64,000 nt of DNA from Sedimentitalea arenosa (lineage in GTDB: Bacteria > Pseudomonadota > Alphaproteobacteria > Rhodobacterales > Rhodobacteraceae): positions 62,001 through 126,000 of the forward strand of contig NZ_JAELVR010000002.1 in assembly GCF_016428585.1 (NCBI RefSeq). The letters are read 5' to 3'. The notes beneath the pieces were generated by a model. That model worked only from the letters and a program-made list of their open reading frames with translations, had not been told where the DNA came from and did not search any database. The translations under genes were made by a program, and so were the position numbers. Shown in pieces: positions 8,062 through 15,136 of the stretch; the first letter of the stretch is position 1; the number at the start of each line of letters is the position of its first letter.

Positions 8062-8790
8062 GTGAACATCGCATTCGCCGTGGTTTTTGTCTCTCTCATT
8101 TGCTTCTTCGAGACAGCGCGGCACGGCGTGTTCAGCCTCAGCCTTCCCGAGATTACCAGTGTTGTCTATGGCGCTCTCGTTCTGGGAGCGGTCGTCATTC
8201 TGCGCGGTGACCTGATCTCGGTGATCATACGGCCGAAATCCACGCTTTACGGAACACCTCGGCTGATCTGGACTTGGCCGCGCACCCTATTCGGGGTGAT
8301 GCTCGGTCCATTGCTCTGGGTCGTGCCGGTGCTCTACGGGGTCGTGTTGCTGCAGATCACCGTTCTGCCGGACGTATCGGTCGCGGGACTGGCGGCGTCT
8401 TTTGCGCCGTTCCTGCTGATCGCCATCGCCGAAAGCCTTTTCCTGCGCGAAGCGGTCATCAAGGCGTTCTCGCCCAGGCTCGCGCATATCTATGTGGTGT
8501 CGACTCTGGCGGTATTCATCTTCCACGTCGCCGACGGCGTTCCGCAGGCGCTGATCTCAGCGGGAGCCGGGGTCTATTTCCTGACGCTTCGACTGATCGG
8601 CGCCAACATTCTGGCGGTCGCCTTGGTCCATGCGGCGAGCATGGTCGTGTTCTCCGAGGCACTGAACCTTGGCATCGAGGCGGCGCAAATCTGGACCTAC
8701 GCCGGCTATTTCGTTGCCGCATCGATTGCACTTTCGATTTTCATTTATTCATTGTTTTCAATTCGCAAGGAGGCATTTTCTCATGCCTGA
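8062..8790 (+). CDS. CPBP-family (Abi/CAAX-type) intramembrane protease-like protein
   Basis: A 242-aa integral membrane protein with about seven to eight hydrophobic segments. The C-terminal half matches the CPBP pattern. Motif 1 is ESLFLR (E124 to R129, a variant of EExxxR in which the second Glu is Ser). Motif 2 is FIFH with H155. Motif 3 is LVHAAS with H190. In Rce1-type enzymes these residues form the metal or catalytic site. I start at GTG 8062 because AAAGG lies seven bases before it; a TTG at 8047 has no such site. Its last 8 nt overlap the radical SAM gene (ATGCCTGA), so the two are coupled. Likely roles are leader processing or self-protection, by analogy with CPBP proteins in peptide clusters. 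Confidence 0.7.
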   Translation: MNIAFAVVFVSLICFFETARHGVFSLSLPEITSVVYGALVLGAVVILRGDLISVIIRPKSTLYGTPRLIWTWPRTLFGVMLGPLLWVVPVLYGVVLLQITVLPDVSVAGLAASFAPFLLIAIAESLFLREAVIKAFSPRLAHIYVVSTLAVFIFHVADGVPQALISAGAGVYFLTLRLIGANILAVALVHAASMVVFSEALNLGIEAAQIWTYAGYFVAASIALSIFIYSLFSIRKEAFSHA

Positions 8791-10288
8791 CGGACAGTTT
8801 CAGCCCGACAACGCAGACGATGCCGCCACCAGGATCAAACCGTCCCGCTACAACATCCTGGTCCCGATCGCCGGGGGCAGGCACCTTGCCTACAACACCG
8901 TGTCGCAATCCTTCTCGATCTGGGACAGGGACGACATGGCGCTCTGGACCGATCTGGCCACCGACGGCAGCGTTCCATTCACCGCCGCTTATCGCGGTTT
9001 CGTGCAGGGCGGTTATGTGCTGAACGCCGACGCCGACGAACTGGAGGTCGTGCGTGCTCGCTACGACGCGGCACGGCACAACGACAGCCACATGATGCTG
9101 ACGATCGCGCCCACCCTGTCTTGCAATTTCGGCTGCCACTACTGTTTCCAGGGCCTCGACAAGCCGTTGACCAAGATGACGCCCAAGGTGCGCGCCGCGA
9201 CCAAGGCCTTTGTGCTGGATCGGCTGAAGGGCAAGAAGAGCTTTCACTTGACCTGGTATGGCGGCGAGCCGCTGATGGACCAGGAGGCGATCTGGAATAT
9301 TTCCGCCGACGCGATCCGCCACTGCGAGGCGCACGGCATCAAGTACACCTCCATGATGATTTCCAATGGCTACAAGATGACCGTTCCGGTCGCCGAGAAG
9401 TTGAAGCAGGCGCAGGTGTCGCGGGTTCAGATCACCATCGACGGGGACGAGGAGGCGCATGACAGCCGTCGCCACCTGACAAGTGGACGCGGCACATTCC
9501 ACAAGATCATCGACAACATAAAGGCCGTGACCGCACGAAAACTCCTGTCGGTATCGGTCCGGGTCAACATCGACGGGCAGAACGAGGCGGAAGCCCTGGC
9601 GCTGCTGGATATCCTTCAGGAGTCCGGGCTGGGCATCAAGAACGGCGTGTCGGTCTATTTCGCCCCGGTTGAGAGCGTCGCCGAAAACGCCGGTGGCTGC
9701 GACAGCTGCCTGTCCAAGACCGATTACGGCGAGACCGAAAGCCGACTGCACCAGGTGGCGTTCGAAAAGGGCCTGATGGCGATGCCCCGGATGCCGCGGT
9801 TCCTGGGGCTGTGCACGGCAGTCAAGCCCAACAGCTATGTCGTCGTGCCCAACGGGGATCTGCACAAGTGCTGGGACACGGTAATGGATTCCAGCCTACG
9901 CGTCGGCAGCGTGATGGGTAATACTCGCAAGAAAGACGCGGGAACCGAAAAGATGTGGAACGACTGGTCGCCCTTCGACAACCCGGTGTGCAGCAGCTGC
10001 CAGCTTCTGCCTGCCTGCGGTGGCGCCTGTGCGTTCAAATTTGTCCACAATGATTATGCCTCGGGAGAGTCAGGCAAGCTGCCTTGTCCGAGTTTGAAAT
10101 TTAACATGGCCGAGCAACTGTTTCTCCGCGCGAAGGCGCGGGGGTTCGTCACGGATGACGACTGGGATCAGAAAAACAGTCCAACGGTCAAAGACGGTGG
10201 CATGCTCACCGGGAGCCGGCACACGCTGGATTCCGTCGGGGCGGTCCACCATGCGCTGATGGGATTGTCCCACGGCGTTCATTCATAA
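8783..10288 (+). CDS. Radical SAM/SPASM peptide maturase
   Basis: A 501-aa radical SAM enzyme with a complete SPASM domain, the class that installs crosslinks or epimerises residues in ribosomal peptides. The SAM-cluster motif is C114-x3-C118-x2-C121 (CNFGCHYC), followed by GGEP at 160-163. The SPASM motif is C344-x13-G-x4-C363, then C403-x2-C406-x5-C412-x3-C416-x18-C435, which predicts two auxiliary 4Fe-4S clusters. An extra pair C306/C309 lies between them. The 100-residue N-terminal part has the YNTVSQSFSIWD-type start common in peptide maturases. AAGGAGG precedes the ATG at 8783. The repeat precursor follows directly, so that protein is the obvious substrate. Which bond is made is unknown. 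Confidence 0.93.
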   Translation: MPDGQFQPDNADDAATRIKPSRYNILVPIAGGRHLAYNTVSQSFSIWDRDDMALWTDLATDGSVPFTAAYRGFVQGGYVLNADADELEVVRARYDAARHNDSHMMLTIAPTLSCNFGCHYCFQGLDKPLTKMTPKVRAATKAFVLDRLKGKKSFHLTWYGGEPLMDQEAIWNISADAIRHCEAHGIKYTSMMISNGYKMTVPVAEKLKQAQVSRVQITIDGDEEAHDSRRHLTSGRGTFHKIIDNIKAVTARKLLSVSVRVNIDGQNEAEALALLDILQESGLGIKNGVSVYFAPVESVAENAGGCDSCLSKTDYGETESRLHQVAFEKGLMAMPRMPRFLGLCTAVKPNSYVVVPNGDLHKCWDTVMDSSLRVGSVMGNTRKKDAGTEKMWNDWSPFDNPVCSSCQLLPACGGACAFKFVHNDYASGESGKLPCPSLKFNMAEQLFLRAKARGFVTDDDWDQKNSPTVKDGGMLTGSRHTLDSVGAVHHALMGLSHGVHS

Positions 10289-10323
10289 AAGCACCGGTCT
10301 TTTTTCAGAGCCGGGCAACAGGG

Positions 10324-10341
10324 AATGACGTGTACGTCATT
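10324..10341. promoter_or_regulatory. Inverted repeat AATGACG-TGTA-CGTCATT before the precursor gene
   Basis: Seven-base perfect arms around a four-base centre, in the 78-bp gap between the maturase and the precursor, ending 25 bp before the precursor ATG. It could be a protein-binding site or a short hairpin in the 5' leader. Its TGACG/CGTCA half-sites recur in the palindrome at 7942-7951 in the opposite arrangement. Function is inferred only. Confidence 0.4.
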
Positions 10342-10366
10342 TCACCAGTTTATTGGAGTTTACAAA

Positions 10367-12721
10367 ATGCAACTTCTTTCCTTCCTGCGGTCTACCATTG
10401 CAGACCTGACTGCCGAAGACACAAGCGACGATGCGATCGTCGAACTGACCACCGAACAGGCGATCGCAATCACCGGCGGCATGCCGGTCCCCGATCCCGC
10501 CCAGGAGAGCGACGAGGGCAATGAAGGCGACGAAGCCGACGAGGGCAACGAAGACGACGAGGGCGACGAGAACAACGAAGGCAACGAAGGCAACGAGCCC
10601 AGCCTGTTCGATGAGGGTGACGAGGGCAACGAGAACGTCGCCAACGACGAAGGCGACGAGGGCAATGAATTCGCGACCACCGGAGCCGATGAAGGCAACG
10701 AGGGCAACGAATTCGCCACCACCGGCGCCGACGAAGGCGACGAGGGCAACGAATTCACCACCACCGGAGCGGATGAGGGCAACGAAGGCAACGAGTTCTC
10801 ACCGAACGACGAAGGCGATGAGGGCAACGAAGTGACCCCGCCCGCTGACGGCTCGGAAGGCGACGAAGGCGACGAGGGCAACGAATTCGCCAGCACGCCG
10901 AACGACGAGGGCAACGAGGGCAACGAATTCACGCCGAACGACGAAGGCGACGAGGGCAACGAGTCCGATATCGGCCTCGATGAAGGCAACGAAGGCAACG
11001 AGCCAGCCGATCCGGATGGTGCCGGCAACGAAGGCGACGAGGGCAACGAAGGCGACGAATTCAACGAGGGCAACGAGGACAACGAGGGCAACGAAACCGC
11101 CGACTTCATCGTCGAAATCGGCAATGACGAGTTCAACGAAGGCGACGAGGACAACGAAGGCAACGAGAACGACGAGGGCAACGAAGGCGACGAATTCAAC
11201 GAGCAGAATGAACCCAACCTGTTCGATGAAGGTGACGAGGGCAACGAAGGCGACGAAGGCAACGAGGGCAACGAATTCGCCAGCACGCCGAACGACGAAG
11301 GCGACGAGGGCAACGAGAACTCCGTCAACGACGAAGGCAACGAAGGAGACGAGGGAGACGAGGGCAACGAGGGCAACGAAATCACGCCCAACGACGAAGG
11401 TGACGAGGGCAACGAGCCCGCAGATCCCGACTTCGCCGGCAACGAAGGCGACGAAGACAACGAGGGCGACGAATTCAACGAAGGCAACGAAGACGACGAA
11501 GGCAACGAAACCGCCGACTTCATCGTCGAGATCGGCAATGACGAGTTCAACGAAGGTGACGAGGACAACGAGGGCAACGAGAACGACGAGGGCAACGAAG
11601 GCGACGAAGGCAACGAAGAGAACGAGCCGAACGACTTCGATGAAGGCAACGAGGGCAACGAACCCGGCGACGAAGGCGACGAGGGCAACGAAGGCGACGA
11701 AGCCAACGAGGGCAACGAGAACGTGCCCAACGATGAAGGTGACGAGGGCAACGAGAACTCGGTGAACGACGAAGGCGACGAGGGCAACGAGAACTCGGTG
11801 AACGACGAAGGCGACGAGGGCAATGAGAACTCGGTGAACGACGAAGGCGACGAGGGCAACGAGAACTCGATCAACGACGAAGGTGACGAGGGCAACGAGA
11901 ACTCGATCAACGACGAAGGTGACGAAGGCAACGAAACTGTCGATCCTGACTTCGACGGCAATGAAGGCGACGAGGGCGACGAAGGCGACGAAGCCAACGA
12001 AGGCAACGAAGGTGATGAGCCCGTTGCTGGGCCTGTCGACATCACCATCAACGACGAAGGCGACGAGGGCAACGAGGGCAACGAGCCCGGGGACACCTCC
12101 GACGAAGGCAACGAAGGCAACGAGGGCAACGAGCCCGGTGCCGATGAAGGCAACGAAGGCAACGAAGGCAACGAGGGCGATGAAGGTATCGGCCGAGGTG
12201 AAGACGAAGGCAACGAAGGCAACGAAGGCAACGAGGGCGACGAAGGCAACGAAGCGGGCGTCGACGAAGGCAACGAAGGCGACGAACGCGGCCCGGGTGA
12301 CGAGGGCAACGAAGGCAACGAAGGCAACGAAGGCGATGAAGGCATCGGCCGAGGTGAAGACGAAGGCAACGAGGGCAACGAAGGCAACGAAGGCGACGAG
12401 GGCAACGAGCGCGGCGTCGACGAAGGTAACGAAGGCAACGAAGGCAACGAGCCTGGTGACACCACCGACGAAGGCAACGAGGGCAACGAAGGCAACGAAC
12501 CCGGTGCCGATGAAGGCAACGAGTATGACGAGGTCCTTCCGCCTCCGGGTGCCGGCTTTGCCTGCGGTGCTGATGGCGGGGCCGACGAATACGGTGCCGA
12601 CGATGCCTGCGGTGCGGATGCCTGCGCCATCGATGCGGGCGGCCCGGCCGGAGCTGAGGATGCCGATGACGTGTTCGGCGCCGATCTTGCCGGTGGCCTG
12701 GACATCGATCCGGGCGTCTGA
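10367..12721 (+). CDS. Giant acidic Glu-Gly-(Asn/Asp) repeat precursor polypeptide with Gly-Gly leader
   Basis: A 784-aa protein with three parts. Residues 1-38 are a leader ending ELTTEQAIAITGG, a double-Gly site of the kind cut by C39 peptidases. Residues about 47-724 are almost entirely triplets of Glu-Gly-Asn or Glu-Gly-Asp, interrupted by short spacers such as FATTGA, FASTPN, NSVN, ADFIVEIG and PADPD. Residues 725-784 are a Cys/Asp/Ala/Gly tail with C733, C748 and C753 in ACGAD-like contexts. There is no Lys, His or Trp anywhere, and only four Arg after the leader, so the product is extremely anionic. The ATG at 10367 is chosen because TTGGAG lies ten bases upstream; an ATG at 10325 has no site. 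By position it is the substrate of the upstream radical SAM enzyme and the downstream exporter-like proteins. Confidence 0.88.
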   Translation: MQLLSFLRSTIADLTAEDTSDDAIVELTTEQAIAITGGMPVPDPAQESDEGNEGDEADEGNEDDEGDENNEGNEGNEPSLFDEGDEGNENVANDEGDEGNEFATTGADEGNEGNEFATTGADEGDEGNEFTTTGADEGNEGNEFSPNDEGDEGNEVTPPADGSEGDEGDEGNEFASTPNDEGNEGNEFTPNDEGDEGNESDIGLDEGNEGNEPADPDGAGNEGDEGNEGDEFNEGNEDNEGNETADFIVEIGNDEFNEGDEDNEGNENDEGNEGDEFNEQNEPNLFDEGDEGNEGDEGNEGNEFASTPNDEGDEGNENSVNDEGNEGDEGDEGNEGNEITPNDEGDEGNEPADPDFAGNEGDEDNEGDEFNEGNEDDEGNETADFIVEIGNDEFNEGDEDNEGNENDEGNEGDEGNEENEPNDFDEGNEGNEPGDEGDEGNEGDEANEGNENVPNDEGDEGNENSVNDEGDEGNENSVNDEGDEGNENSVNDEGDEGNENSINDEGDEGNENSINDEGDEGNETVDPDFDGNEGDEGDEGDEANEGNEGDEPVAGPVDITINDEGDEGNEGNEPGDTSDEGNEGNEGNEPGADEGNEGNEGNEGDEGIGRGEDEGNEGNEGNEGDEGNEAGVDEGNEGDERGPGDEGNEGNEGNEGDEGIGRGEDEGNEGNEGNEGDEGNERGVDEGNEGNEGNEPGDTTDEGNEGNEGNEPGADEGNEYDEVLPPPGAGFACGADGGADEYGADDACGADACAIDAGGPAGAEDADDVFGADLAGGLDIDPGV
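10997..11248 (+). repeat. 84-codon internal duplication, copy 1
   Basis: Begins at the Asn-Glu before PADPDGAG and runs to FDEGDEGNE. Copy 2 lies exactly 414 nt downstream. The non-repetitive spacer ADFIVEIGNDEFNEGDED is identical in both, which makes this a true segmental duplication and not chance similarity of triplets. Confidence 0.85.
11411..11662 (+). repeat. 84-codon internal duplication, copy 2
   Basis: Second copy of the segment at 10997-11248, in frame and with only scattered substitutions (for example PADPDFAG for PADPDGAG). The 138-codon offset keeps the Glu-Gly-x register. Confidence 0.85.
11729..11944 (+). repeat. Six tandem 36-bp units (NDEGDEGNENSV type)
   Basis: Units start at 11729, 11765, 11801, 11837, 11873 and 11909. 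They encode three-plus-one copies ending NSV, with later units ending NSI and a last one ending TVD. Near-identical DNA, including silent positions, points to recent expansion by slippage or unequal recombination. Confidence 0.88.
12143..12454 (+). repeat. Two tandem 156-bp units containing GIGRGED
   Basis: Copies start at 12143 and 12299. Each carries three or four Gly-Asn-Glu triplets, then DEGIGRGEDEGNE, then a second triplet block. The first about 42 codons match closely; the ends diverge (DERGPG versus NEPGDTT). These units hold the only Arg residues of the mature region. Confidence 0.75.
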
Positions 12722-13016
12722 GCGAACGCGGTAATGGAGTGCAGGGCGATGAACGGCACGTTCGGACACATCGCCCTGCGCCACCCCGTCTGCGCGGGAT
12801 ACCGCCTCCCAAAGCGGCGCAATGCGCGCCGCTTCCACTGGGCCGATACTGTCATGATGACGACCCCGGCTCCCGGTGCAGGACCGTTTCAGGACCTGCA
12901 CAACCCGATCCCGATCGCTTTGACGTGTGGCGAGGCGGGATGATCAGGGGACAGAAGCGCCCTTGATGTGACGACATGCACTGTTCCGGGTGCGCAAGAA
13001 CAGGACGTGATCCGCA
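12722..13016. other. Gap between precursor and export genes with two hairpins
   Basis: No gene is supported in these 295 bp. They carry a strong hairpin at 12741-12779 and a weaker GTGCAGG/CCTGCAC pair at 12876-12901. The next gene has AGGA ten bases before its ATG. All flanking genes point the same way, so the gap probably tunes the ratio of precursor to export machinery. Confidence 0.5.
12741..12779 (+). terminator. Strong 11-bp hairpin directly after the precursor gene
   Basis: The arms GCAGGGCGATG and CATCGCCCTGC are perfect complements around a 17-nt loop, starting 20 nt after the precursor stop. No T-tract follows, so it is not a classical intrinsic terminator. It may act as a partial terminator or as a 3' end that stabilises an abundant precursor mRNA. 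Confidence 0.5.
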
Positions 13017-13535
13017 ATGCAATTCATCGACCAGGCCCCTCCCTACAAGATCAAGTCCCTGTCTCTGGACAAGGCGATCCGCGCGGGCCGCGCCCGGCTG
13101 GCGTTTGGCGATGGCGGTGGCAACGCCGTGCTCTGCTTTCGCCCCGAGTTGAAAGAGGCGACCGCGTTCGATCACGAGATCAACGACCGCGTGGATTTCA
13201 ACGCGCTGCCGACTGATCGGAAGTTGGACCTGATGATCGAAGAACTGCTGCCCCGCTTTTTCCACATAGACAAGCTTGCACTGACCGGGCGCGACAGCTG
13301 GTTGGGCCTGTTCCTGATCGACGGGCGCGTGGAGCGCCGCGTTCTTGTCGACGGGGACGGCGTGCGCGCCGTTCAAACCTCCGACCGGGTACCTGACTTC
13401 GAACTGGAAACCGACATCATGACGCTGATGGCGATATTGCGCTCGGTCATTGCGGATTTCCACACTGGGAAACTGGATCTTGACGCACCTTTCGCAGCGC
13501 CTGCGATCGGTGTCGAGGAAAGGAGCGCGTCATGA
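13017..13535 (+). CDS. Unknown 172-aa protein of the repeat-polypeptide cluster
   Basis: I do not recognise this protein. It appears soluble, with no signal peptide or membrane segment, and mixes acidic and hydrophobic stretches (KLDLMIEELLPRFFHIDKLAL, then SWLGLFLIDGRVERRVLVDGDG, which reads as beta strands). It ends in a flexible Ala/Pro tail. Its stop overlaps the start of the HlyD-like gene (ATGA), so it is coupled to export. Possible roles are leader recognition, a chaperone for the acidic precursor, or an immunity factor; none is shown by sequence. Confidence 0.75.
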   Translation: MQFIDQAPPYKIKSLSLDKAIRAGRARLAFGDGGGNAVLCFRPELKEATAFDHEINDRVDFNALPTDRKLDLMIEELLPRFFHIDKLALTGRDSWLGLFLIDGRVERRVLVDGDGVRAVQTSDRVPDFELETDIMTLMAILRSVIADFHTGKLDLDAPFAAPAIGVEERSAS

Positions 13536-15136
13536 AACTGTTTTCCGTTTCGATCGGCCTTTTGCTCGCGGCGCTCGGCGTGTTCTACGTCCCGGTGTCG
13601 TTTTCGGTCGAAGGTTTCGGCCTTGTGGTCAATCCCGGCGGCGTGCGCAGCATCCGCGCGGCAGAAGCGGGCGTGGTGCAGCATTTCCCCTCCGAAGGCG
13701 GGCAGTTCCGACCCGGGCAGATTGTCACCACGGTGACAGATCGCGCGGCTGCGGCCGAAAACGCCCTGCTGCTTGGCACGATGCAGCGCGAGCTTGCCAA
13801 GATCGAGAGCGACCATTTGGAGCGGACCTCCAAGATTCAGGTGGATCTGGAGCGTGACCGCGCCAAGCGCGCGGCGACGGTCGAACGGCTGGCCGCGCGC
13901 CAAGTGCTGCAGGACGATACCCAGAACGTGCTCGCCGCGCTGCAAGCGTTCAATGCCGATAGCGTGTCGGATATCGACGCGCTGAACGAGGAGCGCCTGC
14001 TGCAATTGGCGCAGCTCGAGGATCTCGTGAAACGCTCCGGCGAAATTTCGGCGCTTCCCGCACAGAAACTGGCGACGATGCTCGAGGACATCCAGGGCGA
14101 GCGCCTTTCGGTCATCACCAGCAAGGGGACGCGGTTCTCGTCTGACAAGATGGTTCTGGACATGGTCAAGACCCTGAACGACCTGACCTATGACAATTCC
14201 ATCGACGCGGCCGAGGTCGATATCCTGAACGAGCGTCTGGACAATCTGCAGATCCAGATCCGCGAACTGGAGGTCCTGCGCCAGACCACCCGCGCCGAGG
14301 CCGAGGCGCGATACCTGGCCAAGGCGGTGCTGCCGCAGGTCGCCGTGTCCGATGGCCAATCTATCGACATGCGGACGCTGCAGGCCAGCCGCGCGGATGT
14401 CGAGAAGGGCGATGCGCTCAGGTTGCTGGCCAGCGGGCGGCCCGTCGCGGGCCTGTCGTTGTTGATCTACGGCGCGGCGGAGACCGGCGAGGTACTGCTG
14501 CGACACGGCGACCGCAAGATCCGTCTGCGGCTTCCGGTGGATGCCGCGCGGATGGAGCGGACGCTGCGCGACGGCGGGCTGGAGATCGCCAAGGTGTATC
14601 TGGATGAACAGACCGCGGGCGCGATTGATATCGTCTCCGTCTTTGCCGAATTCACGGCGCCTCCACCCGATCGGGTTGTCGTGGGGGCCAGCACAGCGCG
14701 CGACACCGAGGACCTGCCGATCCTCGTGACGTCATGGTTGACCCTGCCCAAGACCGACCCGCAGCTTGCCGAACCCGACCGCCACGAGATCGTCGGCTTT
14801 CTCGAAAACCGCCATGCCGTGGTGTTGCAGCCCGGGCAAGTGGTGCGCGGCTCGATCAGCGATACGCGCACCGGGTCCGAGATCGTCTTCGATGCGCAAC
14901 TGCTCGACCGCGATTTCTCGACCGTCGACACAAAGGAACTCGGCATCAGGCTCGGCAACGAATCCCTTGCCGGGAAGATCATCAAGCGCGGCGTGCTGTC
15001 GCAAGTTGTCGTCGGCGTGAGCGACAGTTCCGCCGAACGGATCGAACACCTCCCCGGCGCGGTCGTCCACCTGAGCTTCCCGCTGGCGCGCCAGTCGCTC
15101 TTCAGTTTCCTGTTGGCCCGAAATGCTGCGATCTAG
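13532..15136 (+). CDS. HlyD-like periplasmic adaptor (membrane fusion) protein
   Basis: A 534-aa adaptor with one N-terminal membrane anchor (residues about 4-22). A split biotinyl-lipoyl-like region follows (SIRAAEAGVVQHFPSEGGQF, then RPGQIVTTV), then a long charged helical coiled-coil stretch from about 75 to 275, rich in Glu, Arg, Leu and Gln. The return strand reads VAVSDGQSIDMRTLQASRAD. The C-terminal half is beta-rich (VVLQPGQVVRGSISDTRTGS). This resembles adaptors of NHLM-type bacteriocin exporters, but it is longer than usual. It overlaps the C39 gene by 14 nt. It should bridge the inner-membrane components to the periplasm or an outer-membrane channel; no TolC-like gene is present here. 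Confidence 0.78.
   Translation: MKLFSVSIGLLLAALGVFYVPVSFSVEGFGLVVNPGGVRSIRAAEAGVVQHFPSEGGQFRPGQIVTTVTDRAAAAENALLLGTMQRELAKIESDHLERTSKIQVDLERDRAKRAATVERLAARQVLQDDTQNVLAALQAFNADSVSDIDALNEERLLQLAQLEDLVKRSGEISALPAQKLATMLEDIQGERLSVITSKGTRFSSDKMVLDMVKTLNDLTYDNSIDAAEVDILNERLDNLQIQIRELEVLRQTTRAEAEARYLAKAVLPQVAVSDGQSIDMRTLQASRADVEKGDALRLLASGRPVAGLSLLIYGAAETGEVLLRHGDRKIRLRLPVDAARMERTLRDGGLEIAKVYLDEQTAGAIDIVSVFAEFTAPPPDRVVVGASTARDTEDLPILVTSWLTLPKTDPQLAEPDRHEIVGFLENRHAVVLQPGQVVRGSISDTRTGSEIVFDAQLLDRDFSTVDTKELGIRLGNESLAGKIIKRGVLSQVVVGVSDSSAERIEHLPGAVVHLSFPLARQSLFSFLLARNAAI

Noticed and set aside
10297-10315. Terminator between maturase and precursor (CCGG arms with a T-run)
   Set aside because: The four-base arms CCGG/CCGG enclose the T-run in the loop instead of preceding it, so it is not a plausible terminator.
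10997-12454. Short tandem repeats as a possible CRISPR or satellite array
   Set aside because: The repeats are in frame, have no unique spacers of constant length and encode the precursor.
10360-12901. Very long open frames on the minus strand and in other plus frames over the repeat gene
   Set aside because: The three-residue period removes stops in several frames at once. These frames translate to Ser-Leu-Pro, Phe-Val-Ala-Leu and Thr-Lys-Ala repeats, have no ribosome site or leader, and mirror the true gene, which alone has the Gly-Gly leader.
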